Made by a program: the position numbers and the translations under genes | Shown here: in pieces, positions 8,401 to 13,921 of the stretch | Layout: every line of letters starts with the position of its first letter | Numbering within the stretch: the first letter of the stretch is position 1 | Notes under the pieces: generated by a model | Database searches by the model: none | What the model saw: only the letters and a program-made list of their open reading frames with translations | Told to the model about the DNA's origin: nothing | Assembly (NCBI GenBank): GCA_937902445.1 | Contig: CALELJ010000164.1 | Coordinates: 1-13,921 of the forward strand | Reading direction: 5' to 3' | Source of the DNA: an uncultured Treponema sp. | GTDB lineage: Bacteria > Spirochaetota > Spirochaetia > Treponematales > Treponemataceae | Length of the DNA: 13,921 bases

Positions 8401-9475
8401 CGGCGTCTTCTTCAAGCGGTATTTCGGTTCCGGCGTTATCCTCAAATGCTGGAGTTTCAAAACTGAAGTCATCGGATCCCATTGTAGGAATGTCAGAAAG
8501 ATCTTCAAGGTTTTCTATTGTCTCTGATGTCTCTGAGTTTTCTTCCGCTGCTGCCGGTTCCTGCTGGATCTCACCGTCATCAAAAACAGGAATGTCATCA
8601 AGACCGCCTATTTCTTCCAGTGAAGGAGTATCATCCACTGCTGCTTCTGGCTGAGGAATGTCGTTGAATTCTCCTACTGAACCAAGGGTACTTGCAAGGG
8701 AATTCTCATCAAGTTCCGGAAGCTGCTCTTCTTCTGCCGGAGTTTCCTGAGGCATGTCAAAAAGGGATTCATCAAATGCCGTGATGTCAGGACCCTGTTC
8801 CGAAGGTGTGGAATCGCCAAAGAGACTGTCTGACTCTTCCGCCGACTGCATTTCCATTGCAGTTCCTGAGTTTGCCATGTCCATGTCTGGTGTAGAAAAA
8901 ATATCGTCCGACACGTCGACAGTTGGAGTTTCAATTGGAGTTTCTGTATTCTGCTGGTTTGAACCAAAAAGATCGTATTCTTCTTCCGGCTCCTTTTCTT
9001 CCGGCTGCTCGCTGAAAGCAAGGAGTGAATCAAGATCCATGTCCTCGATGGCAACTTCTTCTGGTTCCGGCTCTGGCTCTGGTTCAGGAGTCTTATCTTC
9101 AAATTCACTTAAGTCAAAGTCACCAAAATCCATTCCGCCGTCAGATGGCAAAAGATCTGACATATCAGGCACTGATTCCTGTTTTGGAGCTGCTTTCTGC
9201 TTTTCCTCTCCGCCTTCTTCTTCACCATCCATGAAGTCAGAGAAATCGTTTGCTTCACGTTCCCTTTCCTTTGCGGCTGCATCGGCCTGGGCCTGCTCTT
9301 CTTCCGAAAGCATTGGAAGTCCGTCAAGGAATTCGTCTGAGTCGTCTATGTCCTGTACATTTTTTGGAATGCTTACAAAAACAGGTTTTTCTCCGCGTGC
9401 AGCACGGATTTTTGCTTCGTCACCGAGAGTCATTATATCTGAATTGAATTGCTGCAGCTGTTTAAGTCCTGGCAT
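5480..9475 (-). CDS. flcA: Large TPR membrane protein, probable periplasmic flagellar collar protein FlcA
   Basis: The chosen start is the ATG at 9475 (MPGLKQLQQF), giving 1331 residues. The frame stays open to 9607, but the extra 44 residues cover the promoter region. About residues 1-60 look structured (GDEAKIRAARGEKPV). About 60-690 is a low-complexity Asp/Glu/Ser/Thr region with recurring DFSTD and DFG motifs and one Pro-Glu run. About 690-765 is again ordinary helical sequence (EYKRFLKNLATYPLNVRIALEDF). One membrane span lies at about 770-792 (IIPGAIMTAAAAILVFCIF). The rest is helical TPR-like repeats rich in Tyr, such as ASNLYNQGYALLQDGQYPQSQDKFNKAL. This predicts an acidic cytoplasmic half and a periplasmic TPR half. 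In Borrelia the FlcA protein (BB0326) builds the periplasmic flagellar collar and helps recruit stators. The name rests on architecture and spirochete context, not on an alignment. Confidence 0.65.
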   Translation of the reverse strand: MPGLKQLQQFNSDIMTLGDEAKIRAARGEKPVFVSIPKNVQDIDDSDEFLDGLPMLSEEEQAQADAAAKEREREANDFSDFMDGEEEGGEEKQKAAPKQESVPDMSDLLPSDGGMDFGDFDLSEFEDKTPEPEPEPEPEEVAIEDMDLDSLLAFSEQPEEKEPEEEYDLFGSNQQNTETPIETPTVDVSDDIFSTPDMDMANSGTAMEMQSAEESDSLFGDSTPSEQGPDITAFDESLFDMPQETPAEEEQLPELDENSLASTLGSVGEFNDIPQPEAAVDDTPSLEEIGGLDDIPVFDDGEIQQEPAAAEENSETSETIENLEDLSDIPTMGSDDFSFETPAFEDNAGTEIPLEEDAGATEPAEIPADDFTLPEEPADTPAFEESDEDTSATETQEPAVDGMTDFSTDDMDQGVQDLSTDSFDFSTDGESSTDFGSFDAGNFDFSTDGTPPEDSDFGLDLEAQTDTAVADDMPDPNSDFETSESVSLNDDLPTEFNEIPDIKNISQDDGPAQTADDGLGLDLPDFDNAEDAAMPSDDFNASGDVDVTADFGGSADFGTTDFGTADDFSTDSLDGNGLDDTGTLESLSPEESVPEDVFGSSETFDTSDINNLDFSGETDSDFSLGPVDGTEGDDDFNIPGFSDTVTANFDKQKPVSTPDFSDAAEAKDDDKPKNTFTDAEYKRFLKNLATYPLNVRIALEDFVVKNEFTDDAIFAVLEKVLRKVPARQVASELEKLLDISLEVPRDYEKRSAAEYEAYKKSIEYQLKNKIIPGAIMTAAAAILVFCIFTLTNTFIVKPVRASNLYNQGYALLQDGQYPQSQDKFNKALTFRPVKKWFYTYAEGYRDHKQYDRSRLMYKAILQRYKHEKKAGLDWARMESEDLYNYEESERILKREVLDYHINDPEGILALGDLYLDWATDADSSKYPSAKQNYDLLVEKYGSSNLYMSRQMRYYIRTDNLRQVLMYKEIFMGQKKGLVPQDEIELSGYMLDKRYGKLRPSEENLRSQIEDVRKLLERALKSAPEDAVALYNMARYFVETSSGKNAAKLLQASIDSFEKQTKRNKRDTYKYINAYRLLGEEKRNEREYLTAETLYGRGIEVFEYENGSSGFESDENVGRLYADLADLDYFIAADNEAALMHYENAVNNKHDTSSIRYRIGYIQYQNQNYPAALGSFIRSQDTSGNDIHLLLALANTLVLSSDNYVARGYYERLISLLDAERQKHGILFPQVREDQGDIVDTYMKASNNLGVTLSRIASNTGNSTLNAKAIVNLQESLRAWDALTRNQQTMIRLEGSNLAEQNVRYITHPMSDYDPEIYTEIPRMLYGEEGLE

Positions 9476-9481
9476 GGGTAA

Positions 9482-9518
9482 ATTATACTCCTCAAACAAA
9501 CATGGTTTCAAGATTATA
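9482..9518 (-). promoter_or_regulatory. Two -10 elements (P1, P2) before flcA
   Basis: Two perfect TATAAT boxes face flcA. The distal box (9518-9513) has no good -35 and would give a leader of about 30 bases carrying GAGGAG (9493-9488), 12 bases from the ATG. The proximal box (9487-9482) has TTGAAA (9511-9506) 18 bases upstream and lies 6 bases from the ATG, so it would yield a leaderless mRNA and place the GAGGAG inside the promoter spacer. Which of the two is used cannot be decided here. Confidence 0.5.
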
Positions 9519-9541
9519 TCGGCTTTAAACAAATGCGAGTT

Positions 9542-9567
9542 TAGGTTTTTATACCGTCCAAAACCTA
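9542..9567. repeat. 8-bp inverted repeat in the flcA / CBM48 divergent region
   Basis: TAGGTTTT (9542-9549) and AAAACCTA (9560-9567) are perfect reverse complements separated by 10 bases, which puts the half-site centres 18 bases apart. It lies between the two divergent starts (9475 and 9625). It could be a regulator site serving both genes; no T run makes it a terminator. Confidence 0.45.
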
Positions 9568-9624
9568 TTGGAAGAAAACATGAAATTTCTAAAGTGACTT
9601 TCGTCAAATGCCGACAATATATAT

Positions 9625-10347
9625 ATGAAAAGGTTTTTAATTTTTCTTGCGGTCTTTTTTATGACAGGGATGGCACTTTCCGCCCAGGCAAAGAACCATC
9701 TCACTGACGACCAGCTTGATTATGCGGAAATTGTAAATTCCATCGAGGGTGTTGGCGCCCCATATCTCAAAGGTGACTATGTGGTTTTCACTGCTGAACA
9801 CAAATGGCGTCACATTGGAATCGCCTTTGACTTTGAGGAATACAAGACAATCCATTCCTTCCAGATCAAGAAATTCATGGACATGGAATACAAGGAATCG
9901 GGATCAATCTGCTTTTTCATCATGAAACTGCCAAAGAACGTGCTTGCCCTTGACTACAGACTTGTCATAGACGGACTGTGGACGGCGGATCCTTACAACC
10001 CGGAAACGGTTTACAACAGCGAAGCAAACCTTACTCTGTCGCATGTGGATGCAACAAGATACATTCCGCCGGTAACAGAAAAGAATGCTGACGGGCTTGT
10101 TCACTTTGTATACAGGGGCAAACGAGGCCAGCAGGTCCGTGTAGGCGGAAGCTTCACAAACTGGGACAGCTGGATCTACAAGATGACAGAAGTTTCTCCA
10201 GGGCTTTATGAATTCGCTCTTCCTCTTCCCCCTGGAAAATATGAATACGCTTTCTATACCGGAATTACATCTTTCCCTGACAAGGGGAATCCTGAACGCT
10301 GCTATACCAACGACGGAAAAATCGCATCGCTTCTTGTCGTGAATTGA
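9625..10347 (+). CDS. Secreted protein with two tandem CBM48-like (glycogen-binding/E-set) modules
   Basis: The 240-residue protein has a Sec signal peptide (MKRFLIFLAVFF...ALSAQA, cleavage after about residue 22). The C-terminal module, about 158-240, matches the CBM48/AMPK-type pattern: VHFVYRGKRGQQVRVGGSFTNW, a GLYEFALPLPPGKYEYAF strand pair, then a final NDGKIASLLVV strand. A more degenerate copy seems to lie at about 48-128, keeping VVFTAEHKWRHIGIAFDF and, strikingly, LDYRLVIDGLWTADPYNPE, the usual end of such modules. No catalytic glycoside hydrolase domain follows, so it is not an isoamylase or branching enzyme. It could bind glucan in the periplasm, or it could be a structural protein that reuses the fold. 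No Shine-Dalgarno sequence precedes the ATG. It is divergent from flcA with a 149-base gap. Confidence 0.75.
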   Translation: MKRFLIFLAVFFMTGMALSAQAKNHLTDDQLDYAEIVNSIEGVGAPYLKGDYVVFTAEHKWRHIGIAFDFEEYKTIHSFQIKKFMDMEYKESGSICFFIMKLPKNVLALDYRLVIDGLWTADPYNPETVYNSEANLTLSHVDATRYIPPVTEKNADGLVHFVYRGKRGQQVRVGGSFTNWDSWIYKMTEVSPGLYEFALPLPPGKYEYAFYTGITSFPDKGNPERCYTNDGKIASLLVVN

Positions 10348-10369
10348 GATTCTGATCTAATCTGAAAAC

Positions 10370-10403
10370 AAAAAAAGGACCCATAGATTTTCTACGGGTC
10401 CTT
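10370..10403 (-). terminator. Intrinsic terminator of ffh, perhaps shared by the convergent gene
   Basis: GGACCC (10377-10382) pairs with GGGTCC (10396-10401). Inside it TAGA pairs with TCTA across an A-C mismatch, with a TTT loop. On the minus strand it is followed by seven or more T (from 10376 down), starting about 20 bases after the ffh stop. In the plus direction only a weak T-rich stretch follows, so termination of the CBM48 gene here is likely but less efficient. Confidence 0.85.
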
Positions 10404-10423
10404 CATGATTTTAAAGTTATTGA

Positions 10424-11860
10424 CTAGAAGTGGAATCCCTTTGGAAGCTGCATTCCACCTGGAAGTTTCATGTTCTGCAGCTGGCTCATGTCCATTCCGG
10501 CAAGCTGGTTCATCATCTTTGCCTGTGCCCCACGGTTGCGGCTGAGCTTTTTCATCGTAAGCTTTGTCTTTTCAAACTGCTTGATGAGTTTGTTCACTTC
10601 CTGAACGGAAGTTCCGCTACCCTTTGCGATCCTTTTGCGGCGTGCAGGACCAATGATAAGATGGTTGAGGCGCTCCTTATACGTCATGCTCTGAATGATC
10701 GCTTTCTGATGTTTGATGGCTTCCTGTCCCTGGCCAAGCTGTGCTTCACTGATCTGCCCCGCAAGTCCCGGCATCATGTCGATGATCTTTGACATGGACC
10801 CCATCTTTTCAACCTGTTCAAACTGCTCAAGCATGTCCTGCAGAGTAAATTCATTTCTCTGCATTTTTTTCTGCATCTTGAGTGCCTGTTCCTGGTCGAC
10901 GGTTTCCTGTGCCTTTTCAACGAGGGAAACAATGTCGCCCATGCCAAGGATACGGCCTGCAATACGTTCCGGATGGAACTGCTCGAAGTCTTCCGTCTTT
11001 TCACCGGTACCGATGAAAAGAATCGGCTTTTCCGTGATTGATTTCAATGAGAGGGCTGCACCACCACGGGCATCCGAGTCAAACTTTGTAAGGATTACGC
11101 CTGTAAGACCAAGCTGCTCATCGAATGACTTTGCAATGTCTACCGCATTCTGACCTGTCATGGCATCAGCAACGAGAACTGTCTCAACAGGATTCATTGC
11201 CTTCTTTACCTGAACAAGTTCTTCCATCATGTCGCCGTCAATCTGGAGACGACCGGCAGTATCGATGATTACTGTATCAAGTCCGTTTTTCTTTGCGTAA
11301 GTAAGTGCGTCATTTGCAACGCGTACAGCTACCTTTGGATTTGCTTTTCCGGCTGCCTCAGCAAGGGCGTTGTCATCCTTGTAAACAGGAACATCGATTT
11401 TTTCGCCAAGGACACAGAGCTGTTCCACAGCAGCAGGACGGACAAGGTCACATGCAACAAGCAAAGGCCTGCGCCCGTCTTTCTTGAGTTTTGCGGCAAG
11501 CTTGTGGGCTGCGGTAGTTTTACCTGCACCCTGAAGACCAAGCAAAAGAATTACAGACTGTGTATCAGGTCCCTTGAGGGCAAGGTCAGTTTTTTTATCA
11601 CCAAGCATGGCTGTAAGCTTGTCGTGAATGATTTTGACAAACTGCTGGCCCGGATCAACTGCCTTGAGAACCTTTTCTCCCTTGGCCTCTTCAATCGTTG
11701 AATTTACAAAGCGACGAACAACACGAAGGTTAACGTCTGCTTCAAGAAGAGCCATCTTGATCTGTTCAACTGTCTCTTCGATGTTTTTTTCTGTGATGGA
11801 AGACTTTCCACTCAAAGTCTTTACAATCGAACTGAATGTTCCTGTAATTTTCTCAAGCAT
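10424..11860 (-). CDS. ffh: Signal recognition particle GTPase Ffh (SRP54)
   Basis: The 478-residue protein carries the full Ffh layout. The N domain comes first, then the G domain with P-loop GLQGAGKTT (108-116), DLVRPAAVEQL (138-148), DTAGR (200-204), TKFD (258-261) and GTGE (284-287). The Met-rich M domain runs from about 295 to 470, with KIIDMMPG and the RRKRIAKGSGTSVQEVN helix that contacts SRP RNA. It binds signal sequences of nascent inner-membrane proteins and docks to FtsY. The length is normal apart from a slightly long Met/Gln-rich tail. The ATG has an AAGGA ribosome site about 9 bases upstream. A TATAAG box (11893-11888, minus strand) without a good -35 may serve it. No SRP RNA core motif was found beside it. 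Confidence 0.96.
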   Translation of the reverse strand: MLEKITGTFSSIVKTLSGKSSITEKNIEETVEQIKMALLEADVNLRVVRRFVNSTIEEAKGEKVLKAVDPGQQFVKIIHDKLTAMLGDKKTDLALKGPDTQSVILLLGLQGAGKTTAAHKLAAKLKKDGRRPLLVACDLVRPAAVEQLCVLGEKIDVPVYKDDNALAEAAGKANPKVAVRVANDALTYAKKNGLDTVIIDTAGRLQIDGDMMEELVQVKKAMNPVETVLVADAMTGQNAVDIAKSFDEQLGLTGVILTKFDSDARGGAALSLKSITEKPILFIGTGEKTEDFEQFHPERIAGRILGMGDIVSLVEKAQETVDQEQALKMQKKMQRNEFTLQDMLEQFEQVEKMGSMSKIIDMMPGLAGQISEAQLGQGQEAIKHQKAIIQSMTYKERLNHLIIGPARRKRIAKGSGTSVQEVNKLIKQFEKTKLTMKKLSRNRGAQAKMMNQLAGMDMSQLQNMKLPGGMQLPKGFHF

Positions 11861-11894
11861 TTTTTTATATCCTTAAAACATTTAAAACTTATAA

Positions 11895-11984
11895 AAAACA
11901 ACTCCCGTGCAGAACCCTGCCAAGCCTGCTCCAGTGCGCCCTTCGGTTGCAAGTCGCAGTTTGCCCCGAGAGAAGGATGCGACT
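11895..11984. other. GC-rich structured intergenic element between gpsA and ffh
   Basis: This roughly 90-base stretch is visibly richer in G+C than its flanks and has no good coding frame. A perfect 7-bp inverted repeat (AGTCGCA at 11952-11958, TGCGACT at 11978-11984) starts at the gpsA stop. Several overlapping GCAG/CTGC pairings lie in the part nearer ffh, followed on the minus strand by a T run (11900-11893, broken by one G) that runs into the TATAAG box. It could be a weak gpsA terminator, a small RNA, or a copy of a dispersed repeat. It has no tRNA features and lacks the GGAAGGAAGCAG-type core of SRP RNA. Confidence 0.4.
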
Positions 11985-13041
11985 AAGCGTTCTTAAGAAT
12001 TTCGTTCAAGCATTCTTCCGCGGTCTTTTCTTTGTTGAGAACCTTGTACAAAGTTTCACAGATCGGAAGCTTCAGGTTCTTTTCTTTTATAATTTGATGG
12101 ACATACTTGCAGGCGATGGCACCTTCAGGAAGATAACCAACCTTCTTTACGTTGGCAATAAGGTCATCCAGATCCTTGAACTGGTCAAGAATGTTTGTCT
12201 TGATGATGTCCTGACCGAATCTTCTGTTGCGTCCGAATTTCGACTTGCATGTTACATCAAGGTCACCAACTCCACTTATGGAAGAGAAGGTTGCGGAATG
12301 AGTTGCGCCCATGGCAAAGCCAAGCTGCTGTATTTCGCTTAAGCCCGCTGCCATAAGAAGGCTTTCTGTATTGTCACCGAAAATAGGACTATTTTCAGCA
12401 AGAGCGTCCATGCTTCCATATACTACGGCAATTACATTCTTTACGGCTGCACAGATCTGAACACCGATTGTATCGAATGAAGCATAAGCCATAAGGTTTG
12501 GAGCCGCACGCAAAAGATCGCGCATCTTTACGGCATTCCTGTGATGCTGGCTTGCAGAAATAAGGCCCGTGATTTTTCCGCTTGCAACTTCTTCCGCATG
12601 GCTTGGACCTGCGATGTAGACTGTTGCATCCTTATAGCATGGAGGAAGTGCCCTTTCCATCGTCTCAAGAACGAGGGAAGGAAGGCCCGATTCTACAGGA
12701 ACGAAACCCTTTGTAAGGGAACCGATGATTGTGCTTCCGTCTGCAATATTTGGAACGTCAACAAAGCGACTGATTGTAGAAGCAAGATAAAGTGAAGGAC
12801 TACCCATTATGAGGAACTGCTTTCCAGTCGCAACTTCCCTTATATCACCACTTGCGGTCAATGTTTCATTCAGCCTGTAACCTGGGAGATAGCGCTTGTT
12901 TTCATGTTCGTTATTAATAGAAGAAACTACATCGTCTTCCATTGCCCAAAGCTGAACCTTGTGACCACCTTCGGCAAGTGCTGTACCCAAAGCAGTACCC
13001 CAGGCACCAGCTCCAATAATTCCAACTTCAAAAGCTTCCAT
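11983..13041 (-). CDS. gpsA: NAD(P)-dependent glycerol-3-phosphate dehydrogenase
   Basis: The 352-residue protein reduces dihydroxyacetone phosphate to sn-glycerol-3-phosphate, the backbone of phospholipids. The N-terminal Rossmann motif is GIIGAGAWGTALG (7-19). SLTKGF with Lys111, AGPSHAEEVA (144-153), catalytic CAAVKNVIAV with Lys201, SGVGDLDVTC with Asp260 and GRNRRFG (270-276) follow in family order. The segment NTESLLMAAGLSEIQQLG replaces the common 'N..AaLitrGl.Em' but keeps its key residues. The start ATG has an AAAGGA site about 6 bases upstream. It has its own promoter, and the gap to ffh is 122 bases, so it need not be in one operon with ffh. Confidence 0.94.
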   Translation of the reverse strand: MEAFEVGIIGAGAWGTALGTALAEGGHKVQLWAMEDDVVSSINNEHENKRYLPGYRLNETLTASGDIREVATGKQFLIMGSPSLYLASTISRFVDVPNIADGSTIIGSLTKGFVPVESGLPSLVLETMERALPPCYKDATVYIAGPSHAEEVASGKITGLISASQHHRNAVKMRDLLRAAPNLMAYASFDTIGVQICAAVKNVIAVVYGSMDALAENSPIFGDNTESLLMAAGLSEIQQLGFAMGATHSATFSSISGVGDLDVTCKSKFGRNRRFGQDIIKTNILDQFKDLDDLIANVKKVGYLPEGAIACKYVHQIIKEKNLKLPICETLYKVLNKEKTAEECLNEILKNA

Positions 13042-13081
13042 GTATAATCCTTTCCAAGAAGTGTTTATTCTGTTTCTTAGT

Positions 13082-13102
13082 ATGTATCTTTCAATGATAC
13101 AT
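13082..13102. repeat. 7-bp inverted repeat over the gpsA -10 region
   Basis: ATGTATC (13082-13088) and GATACAT (13096-13102) are perfect reverse complements with a 7-base spacer. The repeat covers the -10 element and predicted start of the gpsA promoter, so it is placed like an operator. Alternatively it would form a hairpin only if transcribed from further upstream. Confidence 0.4.
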
Positions 13103-13122
13103 CAGACGGAACAAAAACTCAA
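13094..13122 (-). promoter_or_regulatory. Sigma70-type promoter of gpsA
   Basis: On the minus strand TTGAGT (13122-13117) and TATCAT (13099-13094; 5 of 6 consensus) are 17 bases apart. The predicted start near 13087 gives a leader of about 45 bases with the ribosome site near its end. Confidence 0.6.
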
Positions 13123-13152
13123 GGAATGGAATGTAGGCACCTTTGTAAACTG

Positions 13153-13921
13153 TCAGACCTTCAACCTTGATTCAACCTTAAGATCCAGGGATTCGATAAA
13201 AGACTTAATGTAGTCCATCTGGAAATCTGCAATCCGGTCCGGCTCATGGGCATCAGTTCCAACAAGAATCCTTGTGTTCTTATATTCGCTTACAATCTTC
13301 CAGAATTTTTCTGAAGGATACCTGATTCTGCTGAACTCGTTTTCTGACCGGAAAATATCGCTTGTGTTTATTTCAAGATAGACTTCATTTTTTACCGCTG
13401 ATTCAATTACTGCCCTTGAATATTCTTCCATCTGGGCATCAAATTCTTCCGCATCAAAACAGCGCATGAAAACATCGGGATGAACCATCTGATTGAAAAG
13501 TCCGGAATCAAGGGCGGCAAGGGCATTTTCAACATAGGCACGAACATCTTTTTTTTTAACACGGCGGATATGGGAATCTTCATGAACCTTGTTGTCCATA
13601 AAATCATACAAAATCCCGTCATCATAAACATAGTGAATTCCAAGATTCAGGTAGTCGACTTTTTCTCTCATCAGCCTGTAGTAGTCGGCATCAAACTCAT
13701 TGTATTCGCTTTCAAAACCTGCAAGGACATTAAGCTGATTTTTAAAGGCTGATTTAACGGATCCAATATCTGAAAAATAGGAAGGCAAATCCGCAAAATC
13801 CATCCTCAGGGAAAGTGAACCGGAATGCCTTATATAGGGTGCAAGAACTTCCTTTGCCTTTTCCGAAAGCGGAATGTGATCGGAAATACCTATTTCTTTT
13901 AAGCCTGCCTTTACAGCTTCT
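13153..13921 (-). CDS. PHP-domain histidinol-phosphatase family protein, N-terminus outside window
   Basis: The frame is open through the right edge (first whole codon at 13920). The ATG at 13803 is therefore an internal Met, not the start. The visible 255 residues carry the metal-binding landmarks of the PHP histidinol phosphatase (HisJ/HisK) group in order: GLKEIGISDHIPL, AGFESEY, LNLGIHYVY, GLFNQMVHPDVF, LEINTSDIF and LVGTDAHEPD. The first DxHxH motif must lie outside the window. Members hydrolyse L-histidinol phosphate in histidine synthesis, but the same fold also serves other phosphoesters, and no other his gene is visible, so the substrate is not certain. A 111-base gap with its own promoter separates it from gpsA. 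No clear terminator was seen after its stop. Confidence 0.82.
   Translation of the reverse strand, partial: EAVKAGLKEIGISDHIPLSEKAKEVLAPYIRHSGSLSLRMDFADLPSYFSDIGSVKSAFKNQLNVLAGFESEYNEFDADYYRLMREKVDYLNLGIHYVYDDGILYDFMDNKVHEDSHIRRVKKKDVRAYVENALAALDSGLFNQMVHPDVFMRCFDAEEFDAQMEEYSRAVIESAVKNEVYLEINTSDIFRSENEFSRIRYPSEKFWKIVSEYKNTRILVGTDAHEPDRIADFQMDYIKSFIESLDLKVESRLKV

Noticed and set aside
9055..9095. Microsatellite-like Pro-Glu repeat as a phase-variation tract
   Set aside because: The codons vary (mixed proline codons, GAA and GAG) and the unit is 6 bases, so slippage would not shift the frame; it is better seen as part of the acidic tail.
9476..9607. Upstream extension of flcA by 44 residues
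   Set aside because: The extra codons cover two TATAAT boxes, the GAGGAG site and the inverted repeat, and the extension looks unlike a conserved N-terminus.
8754..9707. Long Ser-rich open frame on the plus strand opposite flcA
   Set aside because: It mirrors the acidic, Ser/Thr-rich codons of flcA; Glu/Asp/Ser codons read backwards give Ser/Phe-rich frames. No signal, domain or ribosome site supports it, and the frame runs through the flcA promoter region.
11895..11984. SRP (4.5S) RNA or tRNA beside ffh
   Set aside because: A stretch similar to AGCAG..TTGGCAG is present, but the conserved GGAAG core of SRP RNA is absent, and there is no TTCGA loop or cloverleaf for a tRNA.
13153..13803. 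PHP gene starting at the Met at 13803
   Set aside because: The frame continues to the window edge and the upstream codons encode GLKEIGISDHIPL, a conserved part of the PHP family, so that Met is internal.

Overview
The window looks like a chromosomal segment of a spirochete, most probably a Treponema of the gut or oral type. The best pointer is the giant gene at 5480-9475. It has an acidic cytoplasmic half, one membrane span and a TPR-rich periplasmic half, a layout that fits the spirochete flagellar collar protein FlcA. A secreted DUF2259-like protein, an LL-diaminopimelate aminotransferase and a PHP-type histidinol phosphatase are compatible with this. The assignment is inference from protein character; no rRNA or other taxonomic marker is present. 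Coding is dense, and most genes lie on the minus strand.

Left part (1-1746): a translationally coupled minus-strand pair encodes a Wzz-type chain-length protein and a secreted SLBB/poly-export protein that runs off the left edge. The pair has a near-consensus promoter just downstream of the dapL terminator. It looks like the end of a surface-polysaccharide export locus.

Middle part (1785-5480): dapL (minus) is divergent from a small secreted DUF2259-like protein (plus). A tandem-hairpin/terminator region follows, then an orphan polytopic membrane protein that may be read from a leaderless mRNA. That gene converges on, and overlaps by 25 bp, a CTP-type polyprenol/diacylglycerol kinase-family gene on the minus strand. 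The kinase gene is coupled through a TAATG junction to the large FlcA-like gene.

Right part (9476-13921): a compact divergent promoter region separates flcA from a secreted protein with two tandem CBM48-like modules and no catalytic domain. Then come ffh (SRP GTPase), a GC-rich structured gap, gpsA (glycerol-3-phosphate dehydrogenase) and a PHP histidinol-phosphatase-family gene cut by the right edge.

The housekeeping genes (dapL, ffh, gpsA) are ordinary. No CRISPR array, tRNA, rRNA, insertion sequence or phage gene was seen. The parts most worth following are the FlcA acidic tail with its recurring DFSTD motif, the FlcA/kinase/CBM48 neighbourhood, the leaderless-promoter candidates, and the gpsA-ffh intergenic element. 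No gap between genes exceeds 300 bases.
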